Shown: positions 27,528-37,204 of the stretch, in pieces
How positions within the stretch are numbered: position 1 is the first letter of the stretch
How the letters are laid out: each line of letters opens with the position of its first letter
Assembly (NCBI GenBank): GCA_015057825.1
Contig: SVDN01000010.1
Location: 1 to 64,000, forward strand
Length of the DNA stretch: 64,000 bases
Reading direction: 5' to 3'
DNA from: Lachnospiraceae bacterium
Lineage (GTDB): Bacteria; Bacillota; Clostridia; Lachnospirales; Lachnospiraceae
Notes under the pieces: model-generated
The model's input: the letters and a program-made list of their open reading frames with translations, nothing else
Database searches by the model: none
Told to the model about the DNA's origin: nothing
Made by a program: the position numbers and the translations under genes

Positions 27528-28721
27528 ATGGATAAAAAGCTAATTAAAGAATTAATAGATAATAACTCTTCTCCCGCATATGTCTTTGACATTGACATTT
27601 TAAAAAATGAATGCGAAAGGGTTAAAGACTATTTAAACAGTGCGGACGCAACACTTTGCTATGCAATGAAAGCCAATCCTTTTGTTACAAAAGAAATGGA
27701 CGAATTCATAGAAAAGTTTGAAGTTTGCTCACCGGGAGAATACGAAATTTGCAATCGTATGGAAATTAATCCCGAAAAGATAGTAGTATCGGGTGTTAAC
27801 AAAACCTACGAAAGCATGGAGAGAATATTTGAATTAAGCGACTGTAAATGCACATTTACGGCGGAGTCAAAAAGACATTACGAGATAATTTCCGAAATTG
27901 CAAAAAACACAGGCAAGAAAGTTACAATGTTTTTAAGACTTACCAGCGGAAATCAGTTCGGCATGGATAAGGAAGAACTTGAAGAAGTTCTTGATGCGGC
28001 TCTTAAAAATGAGCTTATTACAATAAAAGGAATCCACTATTTCAGCGGAACCCAGAAGAAACTTAAAAAGATAGACAAAGAAATATCCGAATTGGATGAG
28101 TATTTCAAATATCTTGATGAGAAGTTTAAGACGGGACCTTTGGAATTGGAATACGGCTCGGGTCTTTCGGTATTTTATTTTGAAAATGATAAACAACCGG
28201 ATTGGGAAGAGCAAATCAAAGAATTCGCGGGCATATTGAATGCACATAAAGGTGCATTTAAGCATGTGACCGTGGAAATGGGCAGGTTTCTTGCAGCTCA
28301 TTGCGGTTTCTATATCACAAAAGTTGTGGATAAGAAAACAAATAAGGGCGAAAACTACGCAATAGTTGACGGAGGTATCCACCAAGTTAACTATTTCGGG
28401 CAGATGCTTGGTATGAAAATCCCATTCATGGAGCAATACTCCGAGGATTTTAATATAAAACAAGTTGGAGCAAAAGGCGAAAATAAATGGAATATTTTCG
28501 GTTCGCTTTGCACAACAAATGATGTAATTGTGCGCGAATTGCCTCTTGATGATGTTGAAATAGGCGACTATTTCGTCTTCAAAAATGTTGGGGCATATTC
28601 GGTAACGGAAGGCATTGCGCTTTTCTTAAGCAGAGAACTTCCGGCTGTTTGCACATACAGCAAAGATAAGGGGCTTACGACTTTAAGGAAAATAACACAG
28701 ATTAACGCTTTAAATTCGTAG
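27528..28721 (+). CDS. PLP-dependent amino-acid decarboxylase, alanine-racemase fold (group IV, BtrK/LysA-like)
   Basis: A 397-residue fold-type III PLP enzyme. YAMKANPF near residue 48 holds the Lys that binds PLP; CSPGEYE, GIHYFSGTQ (where LysA has HxHIGS) and YGSGLSVFY follow. The late FGSLCTTNDVIV matches the Cys/Asp catalytic tract of diaminopimelate and ornithine decarboxylases, and GAYSVTEGIALF the substrate-side loop. The FSGTQ variant recalls BtrK-type enzymes, which decarboxylate an amino acid held on a carrier protein. A carrier-protein gene is 166 bp downstream and an adenylating enzyme upstream, which makes an ACP-bound or pathway-specific substrate plausible. Biosynthetic LysA is the alternative. 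Confidence 0.75.
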   Translation: MDKKLIKELIDNNSSPAYVFDIDILKNECERVKDYLNSADATLCYAMKANPFVTKEMDEFIEKFEVCSPGEYEICNRMEINPEKIVVSGVNKTYESMERIFELSDCKCTFTAESKRHYEIISEIAKNTGKKVTMFLRLTSGNQFGMDKEELEEVLDAALKNELITIKGIHYFSGTQKKLKKIDKEISELDEYFKYLDEKFKTGPLELEYGSGLSVFYFENDKQPDWEEQIKEFAGILNAHKGAFKHVTVEMGRFLAAHCGFYITKVVDKKTNKGENYAIVDGGIHQVNYFGQMLGMKIPFMEQYSEDFNIKQVGAKGENKWNIFGSLCTTNDVIVRELPLDDVEIGDYFVFKNVGAYSVTEGIALFLSRELPAVCTYSKDKGLTTLRKITQINALNS

Positions 28722-28793
28722 GATAGAGTTAATGTTTGAAGTTTATAAGTAATAAACTTATAAAAAGGAGATTTAAGTTTGAAAAATTAATAA

Positions 28794-28880
28794 ATAAAAG
28801 GAGAGGCCGCAAACTATCTTTTCAAACTTCATTTGTGTCGCAATGCTCCACAAATGCTCCACGATGCCTGCGGCATAGTG
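28794..28880 (+). other. Unusual leader before the carrier-protein gene
   Basis: AAAAGGAGAGGCCGC is followed only 80 bp later by the ATG at 28888, which has no nearby binding site of its own. The interval holds a tandem AATGCTCCAC repeat, the 11-bp pair AAGTTTGAAAA (28775-28785)/TTTTCAAACTT (28819-28829) and the 13-mer CTGCGGCATAGTG (28868-28880). The same 13-mer occurs, inverted, in the queA leader. It looks like a small inserted or regulatory element. Confidence 0.4.
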
Positions 28881-28887
28881 TTATAAA

Positions 28888-29118
28888 ATGGAACAGTTAA
28901 TTGAGATTTTGGAAGATATTAAAGAAGGTGTTGATTACAATACATGTACAACACTTATTGACGATCAGATTTTAGATTCATTTGCAATTCTTTCTTTGGT
29001 TTCTGAAATCGAAGATAATTTTGATGTTGAGGTATCTTCATCAGAGCTTACACCTGAAAACTTCAATTCAGCTAAAAGCCTTTGGGCTATGATTACGAGA
29101 CTTCAGGGAGAAAACTAA
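28888..29118 (+). CDS. Acyl/peptidyl carrier protein (DltC-like)
   Basis: A 76-residue carrier protein. ILDSFAILSLVSEIEDNFDVEV contains the Asp-Ser site for the 4'-phosphopantetheine arm, followed by helix II. It should receive the aminoacyl group from the DltA-like enzyme and hand it to the MBOAT protein. Its stop overlaps the MBOAT start (TAATG). Confidence 0.85.
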   Translation: MEQLIEILEDIKEGVDYNTCTTLIDDQILDSFAILSLVSEIEDNFDVEVSSSELTPENFNSAKSLWAMITRLQGEN

Positions 29119-30668
29119 TGTCATACTTTTTGATAAGCTATTTTGCACTTTTTTTGCCGATAGTCATTATCATTTACCAGTTGGTTCCGCAAAAATTCAG
29201 ATGGATTGTATTGCTGGCGGCAGACTATGTTTTCTTTTACATGCTTAGCGGTAATCTTATAATCTTTTTGATTGCCGCAACATTGTTTGCTTGGGGTCTT
29301 GGCCTTTGGATAGGTAAAGTCGGGCAGAATAACGAGCTTGCAGCAAAGGATAAAAAGAAGAAAAAAGCACACATCATGATTTTGGGTATTCTCGTAAGTC
29401 TTGGTGTTCTTTTGTTGCTTAAATACTTTAACTTCTTCGGAGAAAATATCGGAGCTTTGGCAAATGCTTTGGGTTCGGATTTTGTATTTACTCCGATTAA
29501 GTTTATGGTACCTATAGGCATTTCTTATTACACACTCCAGATTATTTCATATCTTGTGGATGTAAAAAGAGGAAATCAGGAGCCTGTAAAAAACCTTGCG
29601 AAAATAGCTCTTTATTTGAGTTTCTTCCCTCAGATTATGGAAGGACCGATTAGCCGCTATCATCAGGTGGGTGAAGATTTATATGCCGGTCGTCCCATAA
29701 CTTTTGAAAACTTAAAGTTCGGTTATCAAAGAATCTGTTACGGTCTTGTAAAAAAGCTTATTGTAGCCGACAGAATCGCACCGCTTGTTACAAAGGTTTT
29801 CGGTGATTATCAAACATATGACGGTTCTGTTCTTTTACTTGGCGTTTTAAGTTATACATTGCAGCTTTATGCGGAATTTTCGGGATGTATGGATATTATT
29901 ATCGGTTCGGGTGAAATCTTGGGAATTAAGCTGCCGGAAAACTTCAGACAGCCGTTTTTTGCAAAGGACGCATCGGACTTTTGGCACAGATGGCATATTA
30001 CCTTGGGTACTTGGTTTAAGGATTATATCTTCTTCCCGGTATCCCTTGCCAAACCGGTTAAAAAACTTGCAAAAAATATTAAAAACCATATAGGGAAAAC
30101 CGCTTCAAAATTTACGGCGCCTTTTATAGCCCTGTTTTGCGTTTGGTCATGTAATGGACTTTGGCATGGTCCGAAATGGACTTATATTTTCTACGGAATG
30201 TACTATTTTGTTATCATTTTCGTAGAAAATCTACTTGAAGAGCCTACAAAGAAAATTACGGCAAAACTTCATATAAACCGTGAAGGAAAAGGTTACAGAG
30301 TATTCAGGTTTGTCAAACTTTTCATAATTATCAATCTGGGCGAAATGTTCTTCAGGGCAGACACCGTAAAAGACGGATTTATAATGTTAAAGGGCATAGT
30401 TACCAATTTCCATATTTCGGAGCTTTTTGCAAATATTTGGATGCTCAAACTTGAAAGAGCGGATTTCTTTGCTGTGCTTGGAGGCTTGTTGATTATAATT
30501 ATCGTTGGAATTGCAAAGGAAAGTGGCAAAAATATCAGAGCGGATATTGCCGGCTGGAAATTGCCTCTTAGATGGATTTTCTGGTACGGAGCCATATTCC
30601 TTGTTATAATTTTCGGTGCTTACGGCGCAGGATATACAACTGTAGATATGATTTATGCGGGATATTAG
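29118..30668 (+). CDS. MBOAT acyltransferase (DltB/AlgI-like)
   Basis: A 516-residue polytopic membrane protein. The start at 29118 overlaps the carrier-protein stop; an in-frame ATG at 29082 lies inside that gene. Signature motifs are LSFFPQIMEGPISRYHQ, FWHRWHITLGTWFKDYIFFP and CVWSCNGLWHGPKWTYIFYG, the last with the catalytic His. Such proteins move an acyl or aminoacyl group from a cytoplasmic carrier to a surface acceptor such as teichoic acid or exopolysaccharide. Confidence 0.92.
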   Translation: MSYFLISYFALFLPIVIIIYQLVPQKFRWIVLLAADYVFFYMLSGNLIIFLIAATLFAWGLGLWIGKVGQNNELAAKDKKKKKAHIMILGILVSLGVLLLLKYFNFFGENIGALANALGSDFVFTPIKFMVPIGISYYTLQIISYLVDVKRGNQEPVKNLAKIALYLSFFPQIMEGPISRYHQVGEDLYAGRPITFENLKFGYQRICYGLVKKLIVADRIAPLVTKVFGDYQTYDGSVLLLGVLSYTLQLYAEFSGCMDIIIGSGEILGIKLPENFRQPFFAKDASDFWHRWHITLGTWFKDYIFFPVSLAKPVKKLAKNIKNHIGKTASKFTAPFIALFCVWSCNGLWHGPKWTYIFYGMYYFVIIFVENLLEEPTKKITAKLHINREGKGYRVFRFVKLFIIINLGEMFFRADTVKDGFIMLKGIVTNFHISELFANIWMLKLERADFFAVLGGLLIIIIVGIAKESGKNIRADIAGWKLPLRWIFWYGAIFLVIIFGAYGAGYTTVDMIYAGY

Positions 30669-30680
30669 GAGGAGTAGATA

Positions 30681-31625
30681 ATGAAAAAACTTAGAGTAGT
30701 AGTATTTCTGCTTATCCTTGTGATATTGTTATCCGTGACATCTTTCATATTTATGCCTAAGCAGGAAGTATATAACATTGTTACAACAAAAGAGATGCTT
30801 ACAAGCCTCTCAAAAGAAGAGGAAGATACCATAGATGTGGCTTTCTTTGGAGACAGCGAGTGTTTTGCGGCCTACTCACCACTTCAGATGTATGCTGAAC
30901 ACGGATATACATCATATATATGCGCAACAGCAGCACAACGTTTGTGTGACACATACGCAATTATGGATGAGATGTTTAAAAGCCAGTCGCCAAAGCTTGT
31001 TGTTTTGGAAGCTAACTGCTTTTTCAGATACGGCGGAACGGAAAAGGATGAAGATGATGAGCTGTTTAATGCACTTGCCAAGACTTTTCCTATTTTCAAG
31101 TATCATTCAAGGTGGAAGACTGTTTTGCAGGCTTTGATGCGCAGCAAATACCAGACGGAAGATAATTACAAGGGATTCTTATTAAGAACAAAGATTAAAC
31201 CTTATAAAAACGGTGAATACATGATTCCAACAGATAAGCTTGCCAAAATGCCGGAAGAAAACGAAGGGTATATTGATAAGATACTGGACTTATGTGAAGA
31301 AAACGGAGCTGAGGTAATTATTGTCTCGTCACCGTCGCCAAAAAACTGGACTTATGAGAAACACAACACGACGGTTGATTTGGCTAATAGAAAGGGTTTG
31401 GATTATATAGACTACAACCTTTTGTGGGAAGAATTGGGAATCAACTGGAAAACAGATACAAAAGATTATGGCGACCATGTAAACTTAAACGGTGCGACAA
31501 AGCTTACCAGGGAATTCGGAAACTATCTCAGCGAGCATTATGATTTACCAAATCATATAAACGATGAAGCATATGCGGAATGGACAAAATTGTCCCTGAT
31601 TTATATGAAGGAATATATGGACTGA
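30681..31625 (+). CDS. Membrane-anchored SGNH/DltD-like protein
   Basis: A 314-residue protein with one N-terminal membrane helix (about 5-27) and an extracellular SGNH-like domain. FFGDSECFAAYSPLQMY holds a GDS-type nucleophile block (compare GSSE in DltD), and DHVNLNGATKLT supplies the Asp/His end of the triad. Its place after the MBOAT gene fits DltD, AlgX or PatB roles, i.e. completing acyl transfer to the surface polymer. It follows the MBOAT gene by 12 bp behind AGGAGGAG. Confidence 0.75.
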   Translation: MKKLRVVVFLLILVILLSVTSFIFMPKQEVYNIVTTKEMLTSLSKEEEDTIDVAFFGDSECFAAYSPLQMYAEHGYTSYICATAAQRLCDTYAIMDEMFKSQSPKLVVLEANCFFRYGGTEKDEDDELFNALAKTFPIFKYHSRWKTVLQALMRSKYQTEDNYKGFLLRTKIKPYKNGEYMIPTDKLAKMPEENEGYIDKILDLCEENGAEVIIVSSPSPKNWTYEKHNTTVDLANRKGLDYIDYNLLWEELGINWKTDTKDYGDHVNLNGATKLTREFGNYLSEHYDLPNHINDEAYAEWTKLSLIYMKEYMD

Positions 31626-31690
31626 TCTGCACATATAATCTGCAAAACGTGCCGGACATTATCTGAAAGCACATTTGAACGAAGAATTCT

Positions 31691-31736
31691 AAAAAAGTGT
31701 TATTGTTAAAATTTAAATTAACAATAACACTTTTTT
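31691..31736. terminator. Bidirectional terminator between the Dlt-like cluster and queA
   Basis: A perfect 18-bp stem (31691-31708 with 31719-31736) framed by six A and six T, so it can work for both converging transcripts. Confidence 0.9.
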
Positions 31737-31772
31737 GAATATCCGAATGGCGACGAGTCGTTTTTCATTGAT

Positions 31773-32819
31773 TTATTTATCTGTAATAAACATAGCATCA
31801 CCGAAGCTGAAAAACCTGTATTTTTCATTAACAGCCTCTTTGTATGTTTCAAGCATCATTTCTCTTGAAGTAAAAGCACTGACAAGCATTAAAAGAGTGG
31901 ATTCGGGCAGATGAAAGTTTGTAATCAATGCATCTACGATTTTAAATTTATATCCGGGATAGATAAAAATATCGGTCCATCCGCTTGCAGCTTTAATTTG
32001 TCCGTTTTCATCGGCAACGGATTCCAAGGTTCTGGTGGAAGTGGTACCTACACTTATAATTCGACCGCCGGACTTTTTGCTTTCATTTATGATTTTTGCA
32101 TCTTCTTCTTTTATTTCAAAGTATTCACTGTGCATATGATGGTCGAGAATATTGTCCTCTTTTACGGGACGGAAGGTGCCAAGTCCAACGTGAAGAGTTA
32201 CGTTTGCAATCTTTACGCCTTTTTTTTCAATCTCGTCCAAAAGCTCGTTTGTAAAATGAAGCCCGGCCGTGGGAGCGGCTGCGGAACCGTCGTACTTTGC
32301 ATAGACCGTTTGGTAGCGTGTTTTGTCTTCCAACTTGTGGGTAATATAAGGAGGCAGAGGCATCTGTCCGAGCTCGTCCAAAATTTCTTCAAAAATTCCA
32401 TCAAATTTAAAATCGATTATGCGGTTGCCATCTTCCAAAACCTCGGTAATTTCACCTGTGAGGATAGGCGAATTGTCCGACTTTTGTCCGAATTCTATAA
32501 CAGCTCCGGTGCGGCATTTCTTGCCCGGTTTAACCAGACATTCCCAAGCACTGTCGCTTTTTCTGGTTAATAAAAGAATCTCAACCACGCTCGTTTGCCC
32601 CTGCTTGTGACCGAGTAACCTTGCGGGAATAACCTTTGTGTTGTTTCTGACCAAGCAGTCTCCGGGCTTTAAGTAGTCGATTATCTCTTTAAAAATTTTG
32701 TGTTCAATGTTACCTGTCCTTTTATCAAGAACCAAAAGCCTTGACGCAGATCTGTCCTTTAAAGGGTCCTGAGCAATAAGTTCTTTTGGCAGGTCATAAT
32801 AATAATCTTTTAAACTCAT
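31773..32819 (-). CDS. queA: S-adenosylmethionine:tRNA ribosyltransferase-isomerase QueA
   Basis: A 348-residue enzyme that transfers the ribosyl group of SAM to preQ1-modified tRNA in queuosine synthesis. The N-terminus [50 protein letters not shown] and [17 protein letters not shown] are standard. The start at 32819 aligns with the family; an in-frame ATG at 32834 would add five residues. Neither has a close binding site, and the leader carries the CTGCGGCATAGTG element described separately. Confidence 0.93.
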   Translation of the reverse strand: MSLKDYYYDLPKELIAQDPLKDRSASRLLVLDKRTGNIEHKIFKEIIDYLKPGDCLVRNNTKVIPARLLGHKQGQTSVVEILLLTRKSDSAWECLVKPGKKCRTGAVIEFGQKSDNSPILTGEITEVLEDGNRIIDFKFDGIFEEILDELGQMPLPPYITHKLEDKTRYQTVYAKYDGSAAAPTAGLHFTNELLDEIEKKGVKIANVTLHVGLGTFRPVKEDNILDHHMHSEYFEIKEEDAKIINESKKSGGRIISVGTTSTRTLESVADENGQIKAASGWTDIFIYPGYKFKIVDALITNFHLPESTLLMLVSAFTSREMMLETYKEAVNEKYRFFSFGDAMFITDK

Positions 32820-32841
32820 GTATGTATCCGACATTTCTTAG

Positions 32842-32890
32842 CACTATGCCGCAGACAACGAAAATACATTCACTTACGGCATCTCCTTTT
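32842..32890 (-). other. queA leader element shared with the carrier-protein leader
   Basis: On the minus strand AAAAGGAGATGCCG is followed about 35 bp later by CTGCGGCATAGTG, then the queA start. The ends ATGCCG and CGGCAT can pair. The Dlt-like carrier-protein gene has the same arrangement. Confidence 0.35.
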
Positions 32891-33099
32891 ATAAATTGTT
32901 TATATTAATAAATATTTGCTTTGTTCATTACTGTAATAAGATGTTTGAAAAGCAAATATTACTTTACATTTATTTATGGGATTTGTAAAGCGTGTATGAT
33001 ATAGAATACAAAAATCATAAAATAAAAGCAATTATTATTTTTAAGCCAAAGTAATTATGATATAATGCAAGTGGAGATTTTAAATTTGGGGTTTGAAGA

Positions 33100-34452
33100 A
33101 TGGAATTAAAAAACAATCTAAAATATATAGCTATTTTATCTATAAGTTTTTTCTACAGCAGTTATATTTATCTTAATCAGTCTACGAGGATTAGAGAAGT
33201 TGCAAGCACCGACCATGCGGGACTTGTAGCGGTTGTCTTCGGCAGCTTTTCCATGGCGGTGGGAATCTTTTTATTTACAATAATATGCAAGAAAACAAAT
33301 GTGGCTACAATTAGAAAGTTGTATCTTTTGTTTGTGATTATTTCATTTGTTTCATATGTGTTTTCGGCATTTAACAATAATCCGGTATTTGTTGCTGTTT
33401 GCCTTTGCCTGTCAAGTGCTTTCGCCACAGGCGGTTTCGGAGTGGGTTATCTTTTTAGCATAACGGCGCTTAATGTTAAGGCTAAATATTTAGGAAGGGT
33501 ATTTACCATAGGTTATGCGATAGGTTCCGCTTTGGTATTTTTTGCAAGCAGAATCAATATTGAAAGCGATTTTGGACTTTTATCAATAATAATCACGGCG
33601 GTAGCATTTTTCTTCAGCGTCGTCCTTGCCTACAATTCATTCGGGTCGGTTAATGATGAGACTTATGCTTATGAAAACGGACTATCGGTTACAAACATAA
33701 AAAAATATTTTTTCTTTTTATCAATATTGGTGTTATTTGCGGCAACTTTAACTGCACTTACCCAGGATTTTGTAGGCTATTATTCACTTGAACAAACCAA
33801 AACATGGTTTGGGGACAGCAGAATCTATTATAGTATTGGATTGATTTTGGCAGGGCTTATATATGATATTAAAAAGGAGATTTTTTACATATGTCTTCCG
33901 GTAAGCTTTATAGGTCAGCTTATTGCGCTTTTACTCCTAAATCAGAGTATTTCAATAGCTGTGGTCAGTGCCGTATCTTATCTCTTCATTGGATTTTTCT
34001 CATTGTTCAGAGCTGCCTTCTTTATTGAACAGGGGACCCTTAATAAAAAGCTTTTGTACTTGGTTGCTTTGGGTATGATGTTTGAGCGTATTGTGGAAGG
34101 AAGTGTGGGACTTTTGGAAAGGACAATACTTTCAAATGTCTTTGTCGTTAGCATAATAGCCGCTGCGTTATTGATTGGATTTATGTGGACATACATGTTT
34201 TATTTCAATAAGACCGTTATCGGCCAAAAGAGCCAAGAAAAAGATATGCTTAAGGAACTAAGCATAGAATACGGGTTGTCCGGACAGGAAGAGAAAGTTT
34301 TGGGATATCTTTTGAAAGATTATACCAAAAAAGAAATAGCCGATGAGATGGTTTTGTCGGTCAATACAATCAAGGTGCATGTGACAAATATATATAAAAA
34401 GACAGGGTTGGGAAAAAGTGAACTTAAAGCAATATACTACAAAAAGGACTGA
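33100..34452 (+). CDS. Membrane-bound LuxR-type transcription regulator
   Basis: A 450-residue protein. About 12 hydrophobic segments (residues 7-370) resemble an MFS-like permease core without recognisable transport motifs. The C-terminal 65 residues are a LuxR/NarL helix-turn-helix: LSGQEEKVLGYLLKDYTKKEIADEM, then SVNTIKVHVTNIYKKTGLGKSEL. The DNA-binding part would face the cytoplasm. Such fusions are common in Coriobacteriia and less so in Clostridia. It is followed by two surface-protein genes that it may control. TATAAT at 33061-33066 is a likely -10 box. Confidence 0.85.
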   Translation: MELKNNLKYIAILSISFFYSSYIYLNQSTRIREVASTDHAGLVAVVFGSFSMAVGIFLFTIICKKTNVATIRKLYLLFVIISFVSYVFSAFNNNPVFVAVCLCLSSAFATGGFGVGYLFSITALNVKAKYLGRVFTIGYAIGSALVFFASRINIESDFGLLSIIITAVAFFFSVVLAYNSFGSVNDETYAYENGLSVTNIKKYFFFLSILVLFAATLTALTQDFVGYYSLEQTKTWFGDSRIYYSIGLILAGLIYDIKKEIFYICLPVSFIGQLIALLLLNQSISIAVVSAVSYLFIGFFSLFRAAFFIEQGTLNKKLLYLVALGMMFERIVEGSVGLLERTILSNVFVVSIIAAALLIGFMWTYMFYFNKTVIGQKSQEKDMLKELSIEYGLSGQEEKVLGYLLKDYTKKEIADEMVLSVNTIKVHVTNIYKKTGLGKSELKAIYYKKD

Positions 34453-34651
34453 TAGCCCTTTTTTAATACTCTTATTTTTGCCCGATAGATGATAGTATTT
34501 TTTTGTACTTTGGGAAGGCTTTTATGGGATAAATGTAAAGTAATGACAGAATTGTTGCGAGACATTTTTGCCGGTTAGTTTATTTTGTAAAGGCATATGG
34601 AAGTATAAATAAAATAATCACCGGGGAAACACGGGTGAAAGGAGTAAAATT

Positions 34652-35680
34652 ATGACACTTATTGGGAAAAGAACGATGAAAATCGCAGCAGTAATACTTG
34701 TTGCTGCAATGGTAGTATTGATGTTGCCGATGGTTGCGAAGGCAGCGACATCTTATGAGCCGGATGAGGGCTCTTATGCAGTTAGGATAACTACAGATGG
34801 GGTAAAGACAGATGATTCGGACACGACCGGCAGCGATATAGCAGTTTTTTCTAATTTTGGATTTGGAGAAACAATGTCAGCTGATGGTATTGTGGTTGAT
34901 GCTACCGCTAAGACTGTATCATTTAAAAATCTTGTCGTTGAAGGACAGGAAATGTATCTTCAATCCGGAGCAGACGGATATACTTTTATCTTTGAAGGAA
35001 CCAACTCAATTCCTGCAATCAATACCGGGTTTGGTGATAGTGGTAATATAACAATCGACTTAAAGGATGACAGCTCAAAGCTTACTTTAACTAATATCGG
35101 CTACGGATGCATCATAATTGAAGGTTCGGTTTATATAAATATCAATCTTGCGGATGGTGTGAATGCAACTCCGGCAGATTTTATAACCAGAGCAGAAGCT
35201 GATTTTCAAGCTATGACTGAAGATCCTAGCTTTGATGGTTGGTATGATGGTACAGTTGTATTCTCCAAAGGTGGTTCATCTGAAGACACACCGACAAGCG
35301 ATTATGTAATCAACGATGGCAGCACAGACCCAATCACTGCTCAAACAGGCAAAGACCTTGTAATCAAATGCTCGGGTCCGTTAGAACATCTTTCAAAAGT
35401 TCTTATGGATGGCAATGAAGTTGCAGCAGAAAATATGTCACTTGAAAACGGTAGCACAATCCTTACATTAAAAGCTGCTTACCTTGCAACACTTGCAGCA
35501 GGCGAGCATACCGTATCATTTGTATATGATGACGGAACAACGGTAGATGCAACATTTACACTTGCAAAAACACCTCAGACAGGTGATCCGATGGCAACAT
35601 ATGTATTGATTGCAGCAATAGCAGCAGGCACGGTTATGACGGTTGTTGTAGCCAAAAAGAAAGCAGCTGACGAAAGATAG
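34652..35680 (+). CDS. Sortase-anchored surface protein with X2-like domain
   Basis: A 342-residue exported protein. A signal peptide ends near VAKA|ATSYEP. The N-terminal half is Asp/Thr-rich beta-sheet sequence with no recognised domain. Around residues 215-300 an X2/Ig-like domain can be read (YVINDGSTDPITAQTGKDLV, GEHTVSFVYDDGTTVDATF). The end is a cell-wall sorting signal: TPQTGDP, a hydrophobic helix and KKKAADER. It should be linked to peptidoglycan by a sortase that accepts PQTG-type signals. The start is preceded by GAAAGGAG. Confidence 0.75.
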   Translation: MTLIGKRTMKIAAVILVAAMVVLMLPMVAKAATSYEPDEGSYAVRITTDGVKTDDSDTTGSDIAVFSNFGFGETMSADGIVVDATAKTVSFKNLVVEGQEMYLQSGADGYTFIFEGTNSIPAINTGFGDSGNITIDLKDDSSKLTLTNIGYGCIIIEGSVYININLADGVNATPADFITRAEADFQAMTEDPSFDGWYDGTVVFSKGGSSEDTPTSDYVINDGSTDPITAQTGKDLVIKCSGPLEHLSKVLMDGNEVAAENMSLENGSTILTLKAAYLATLAAGEHTVSFVYDDGTTVDATFTLAKTPQTGDPMATYVLIAAIAAGTVMTVVVAKKKAADER

Positions 35681-35714
35681 GCATCAAAAAATACTAAATA
35701 ATAACTAAATAAAC

Positions 35715-35780
35715 AAAAACACCATCTTTATGTAATGTTCCCCATTCCTATAGAATTAAACCCAAAGATGGTGTTTTTTG
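35715..35780 (+). terminator. Terminator after the sorted surface protein
   Basis: A 15-bp stem AAAAACACCATCTTT (35715-35729)/AAAGATGGTGTTTTT (35764-35778) with a 34-nt loop. Confidence 0.8.
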
Positions 35781-35895
35781 TGTGCGACGAGGAAAAAGCA
35801 ATCTTGCTTGCAAAAAAAGGTGTTTTGATTCATACTATCTTTATACGCCTTAAATGGTGCTGACTATTGGATTGTTGAAAGGTGAAGACGTTAAA

Positions 35896-37041
35896 ATGAA
35901 TCTGTTCGTGCACAACAAACAAAAAAGAATCATCAGTAAGATATTTGCTTGTATTATTATCGGCATTGCTTTTTTTATGCTTTTCGGAAAAACAACGCAG
36001 ATAAGTGCCGAAGAAATGGAGGATGATTATTTCAGCTTTGAACAGACAATAGATGAAGGCCGTATTATGACGGTGGATAACGATATTGTTTATGTGCAAA
36101 AAGACCTCACCATAGAATACGGTGCGGAGCTTATATTTAGCGGCGATTGTTATCTGGAAGATGATATATACGTAAAAAGCGGCGGCGTTTTAACAATAAA
36201 CAACGAGCTGATTAATGCAGGAAAAATTTATCTGGAAGATGGGGCGAGTTTGAATATCAACGCAAATCTTGTAAATAACGGCGAAATATTCAATTACGGC
36301 GATGTTCTGATAAATGGTTCTGTGGTTAACTATGCAAGTTTGGCTAACTATAACAACATAGAAATAGCCCAAAAAGCCGAATTGACCAATTCGGGAGATA
36401 TTACGGGTAATGGTCTGTTAACGGTAAAAGGTGAGTTTAACAATGTGGGAAGTTATCTTTCGGGCTCGATTTTCGTCGAAAACATTTTGGATAATAAAGG
36501 AAGCATTTTGCTTGAAAAAGCAAACCTTAACAATCGCGGTGAAATTAACAACTATAGTTATGGAAGAATATCTTTGGTAAAGGGTTGCTTTTATAACGAA
36601 AGCAGCGCCGCAAAGGTTATAAACGAAGGCAATATCGATACATCCAACGATTCTAAGATATACAATCAGGGCTATGTGGAAGTCGGAGCCGAAGGACATT
36701 TGGATATTTTGGATTTTTGTAATTACAACGAGTTGGATAATCACGGGCATTTTGTCATATACGGTGTTTTCGACAGCAGAAACGGAAAACTTGTAAATTA
36801 CGGGGATTTGGAAAATCCCGGCTCCATGAATTTTACGTATTATTCGGATTTTGAGCAAAGCAAAGACTCAACTTACACCGGCAATATGTATGAATGTGTT
36901 TACAGTTATGGGGCTACGGCTATTTTTAACGGAAGCTTGGCCGGATATGTGGTAGTGTCCCTTGCCAGCATCGCCGTATGCCTTATAGTTGTGAGAATTC
37001 GCATTGTCAAAAAAGCAAAGAAAGAAAAGAGCGGGGATTAA
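35896..37041 (+). CDS. Asn-rich beta-solenoid-like surface protein with C-terminal anchor
   Basis: A 381-residue exported protein. The start at 35896 follows GAAAGGTGAAG; an in-frame ATG at 35854 is unlikely. A signal or anchor helix spans about residues 13-32. Residues 90-310 consist of irregular short repeats built on NxGxI/LxNxG units (LVNNGEIFNYGDVLINGSV, LTNSGDITGNGLLTVKGEF), the pattern of a right-handed beta-solenoid. A C-terminal membrane helix and basic tail (RIVKKAKKEK) would tether it to the cell. No family recognised. Confidence 0.6.
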   Translation: MNLFVHNKQKRIISKIFACIIIGIAFFMLFGKTTQISAEEMEDDYFSFEQTIDEGRIMTVDNDIVYVQKDLTIEYGAELIFSGDCYLEDDIYVKSGGVLTINNELINAGKIYLEDGASLNINANLVNNGEIFNYGDVLINGSVVNYASLANYNNIEIAQKAELTNSGDITGNGLLTVKGEFNNVGSYLSGSIFVENILDNKGSILLEKANLNNRGEINNYSYGRISLVKGCFYNESSAAKVINEGNIDTSNDSKIYNQGYVEVGAEGHLDILDFCNYNELDNHGHFVIYGVFDSRNGKLVNYGDLENPGSMNFTYYSDFEQSKDSTYTGNMYECVYSYGATAIFNGSLAGYVVVSLASIAVCLIVVRIRIVKKAKKEKSGD

Positions 37042-37204
37042 TATATTACAAATTAGTTAAATTTATGTGAAAATATTTTTTTTGCATGTCTTTAAACTTG
37101 CAAAATAGAAAAAATGATAATATAATATCATGGTATAAATGGACGGATATATTTCATTTTTTCGCCCGAAAATATAAAAATAGTATGTCTAAGGAGTGTA
37201 TAAA

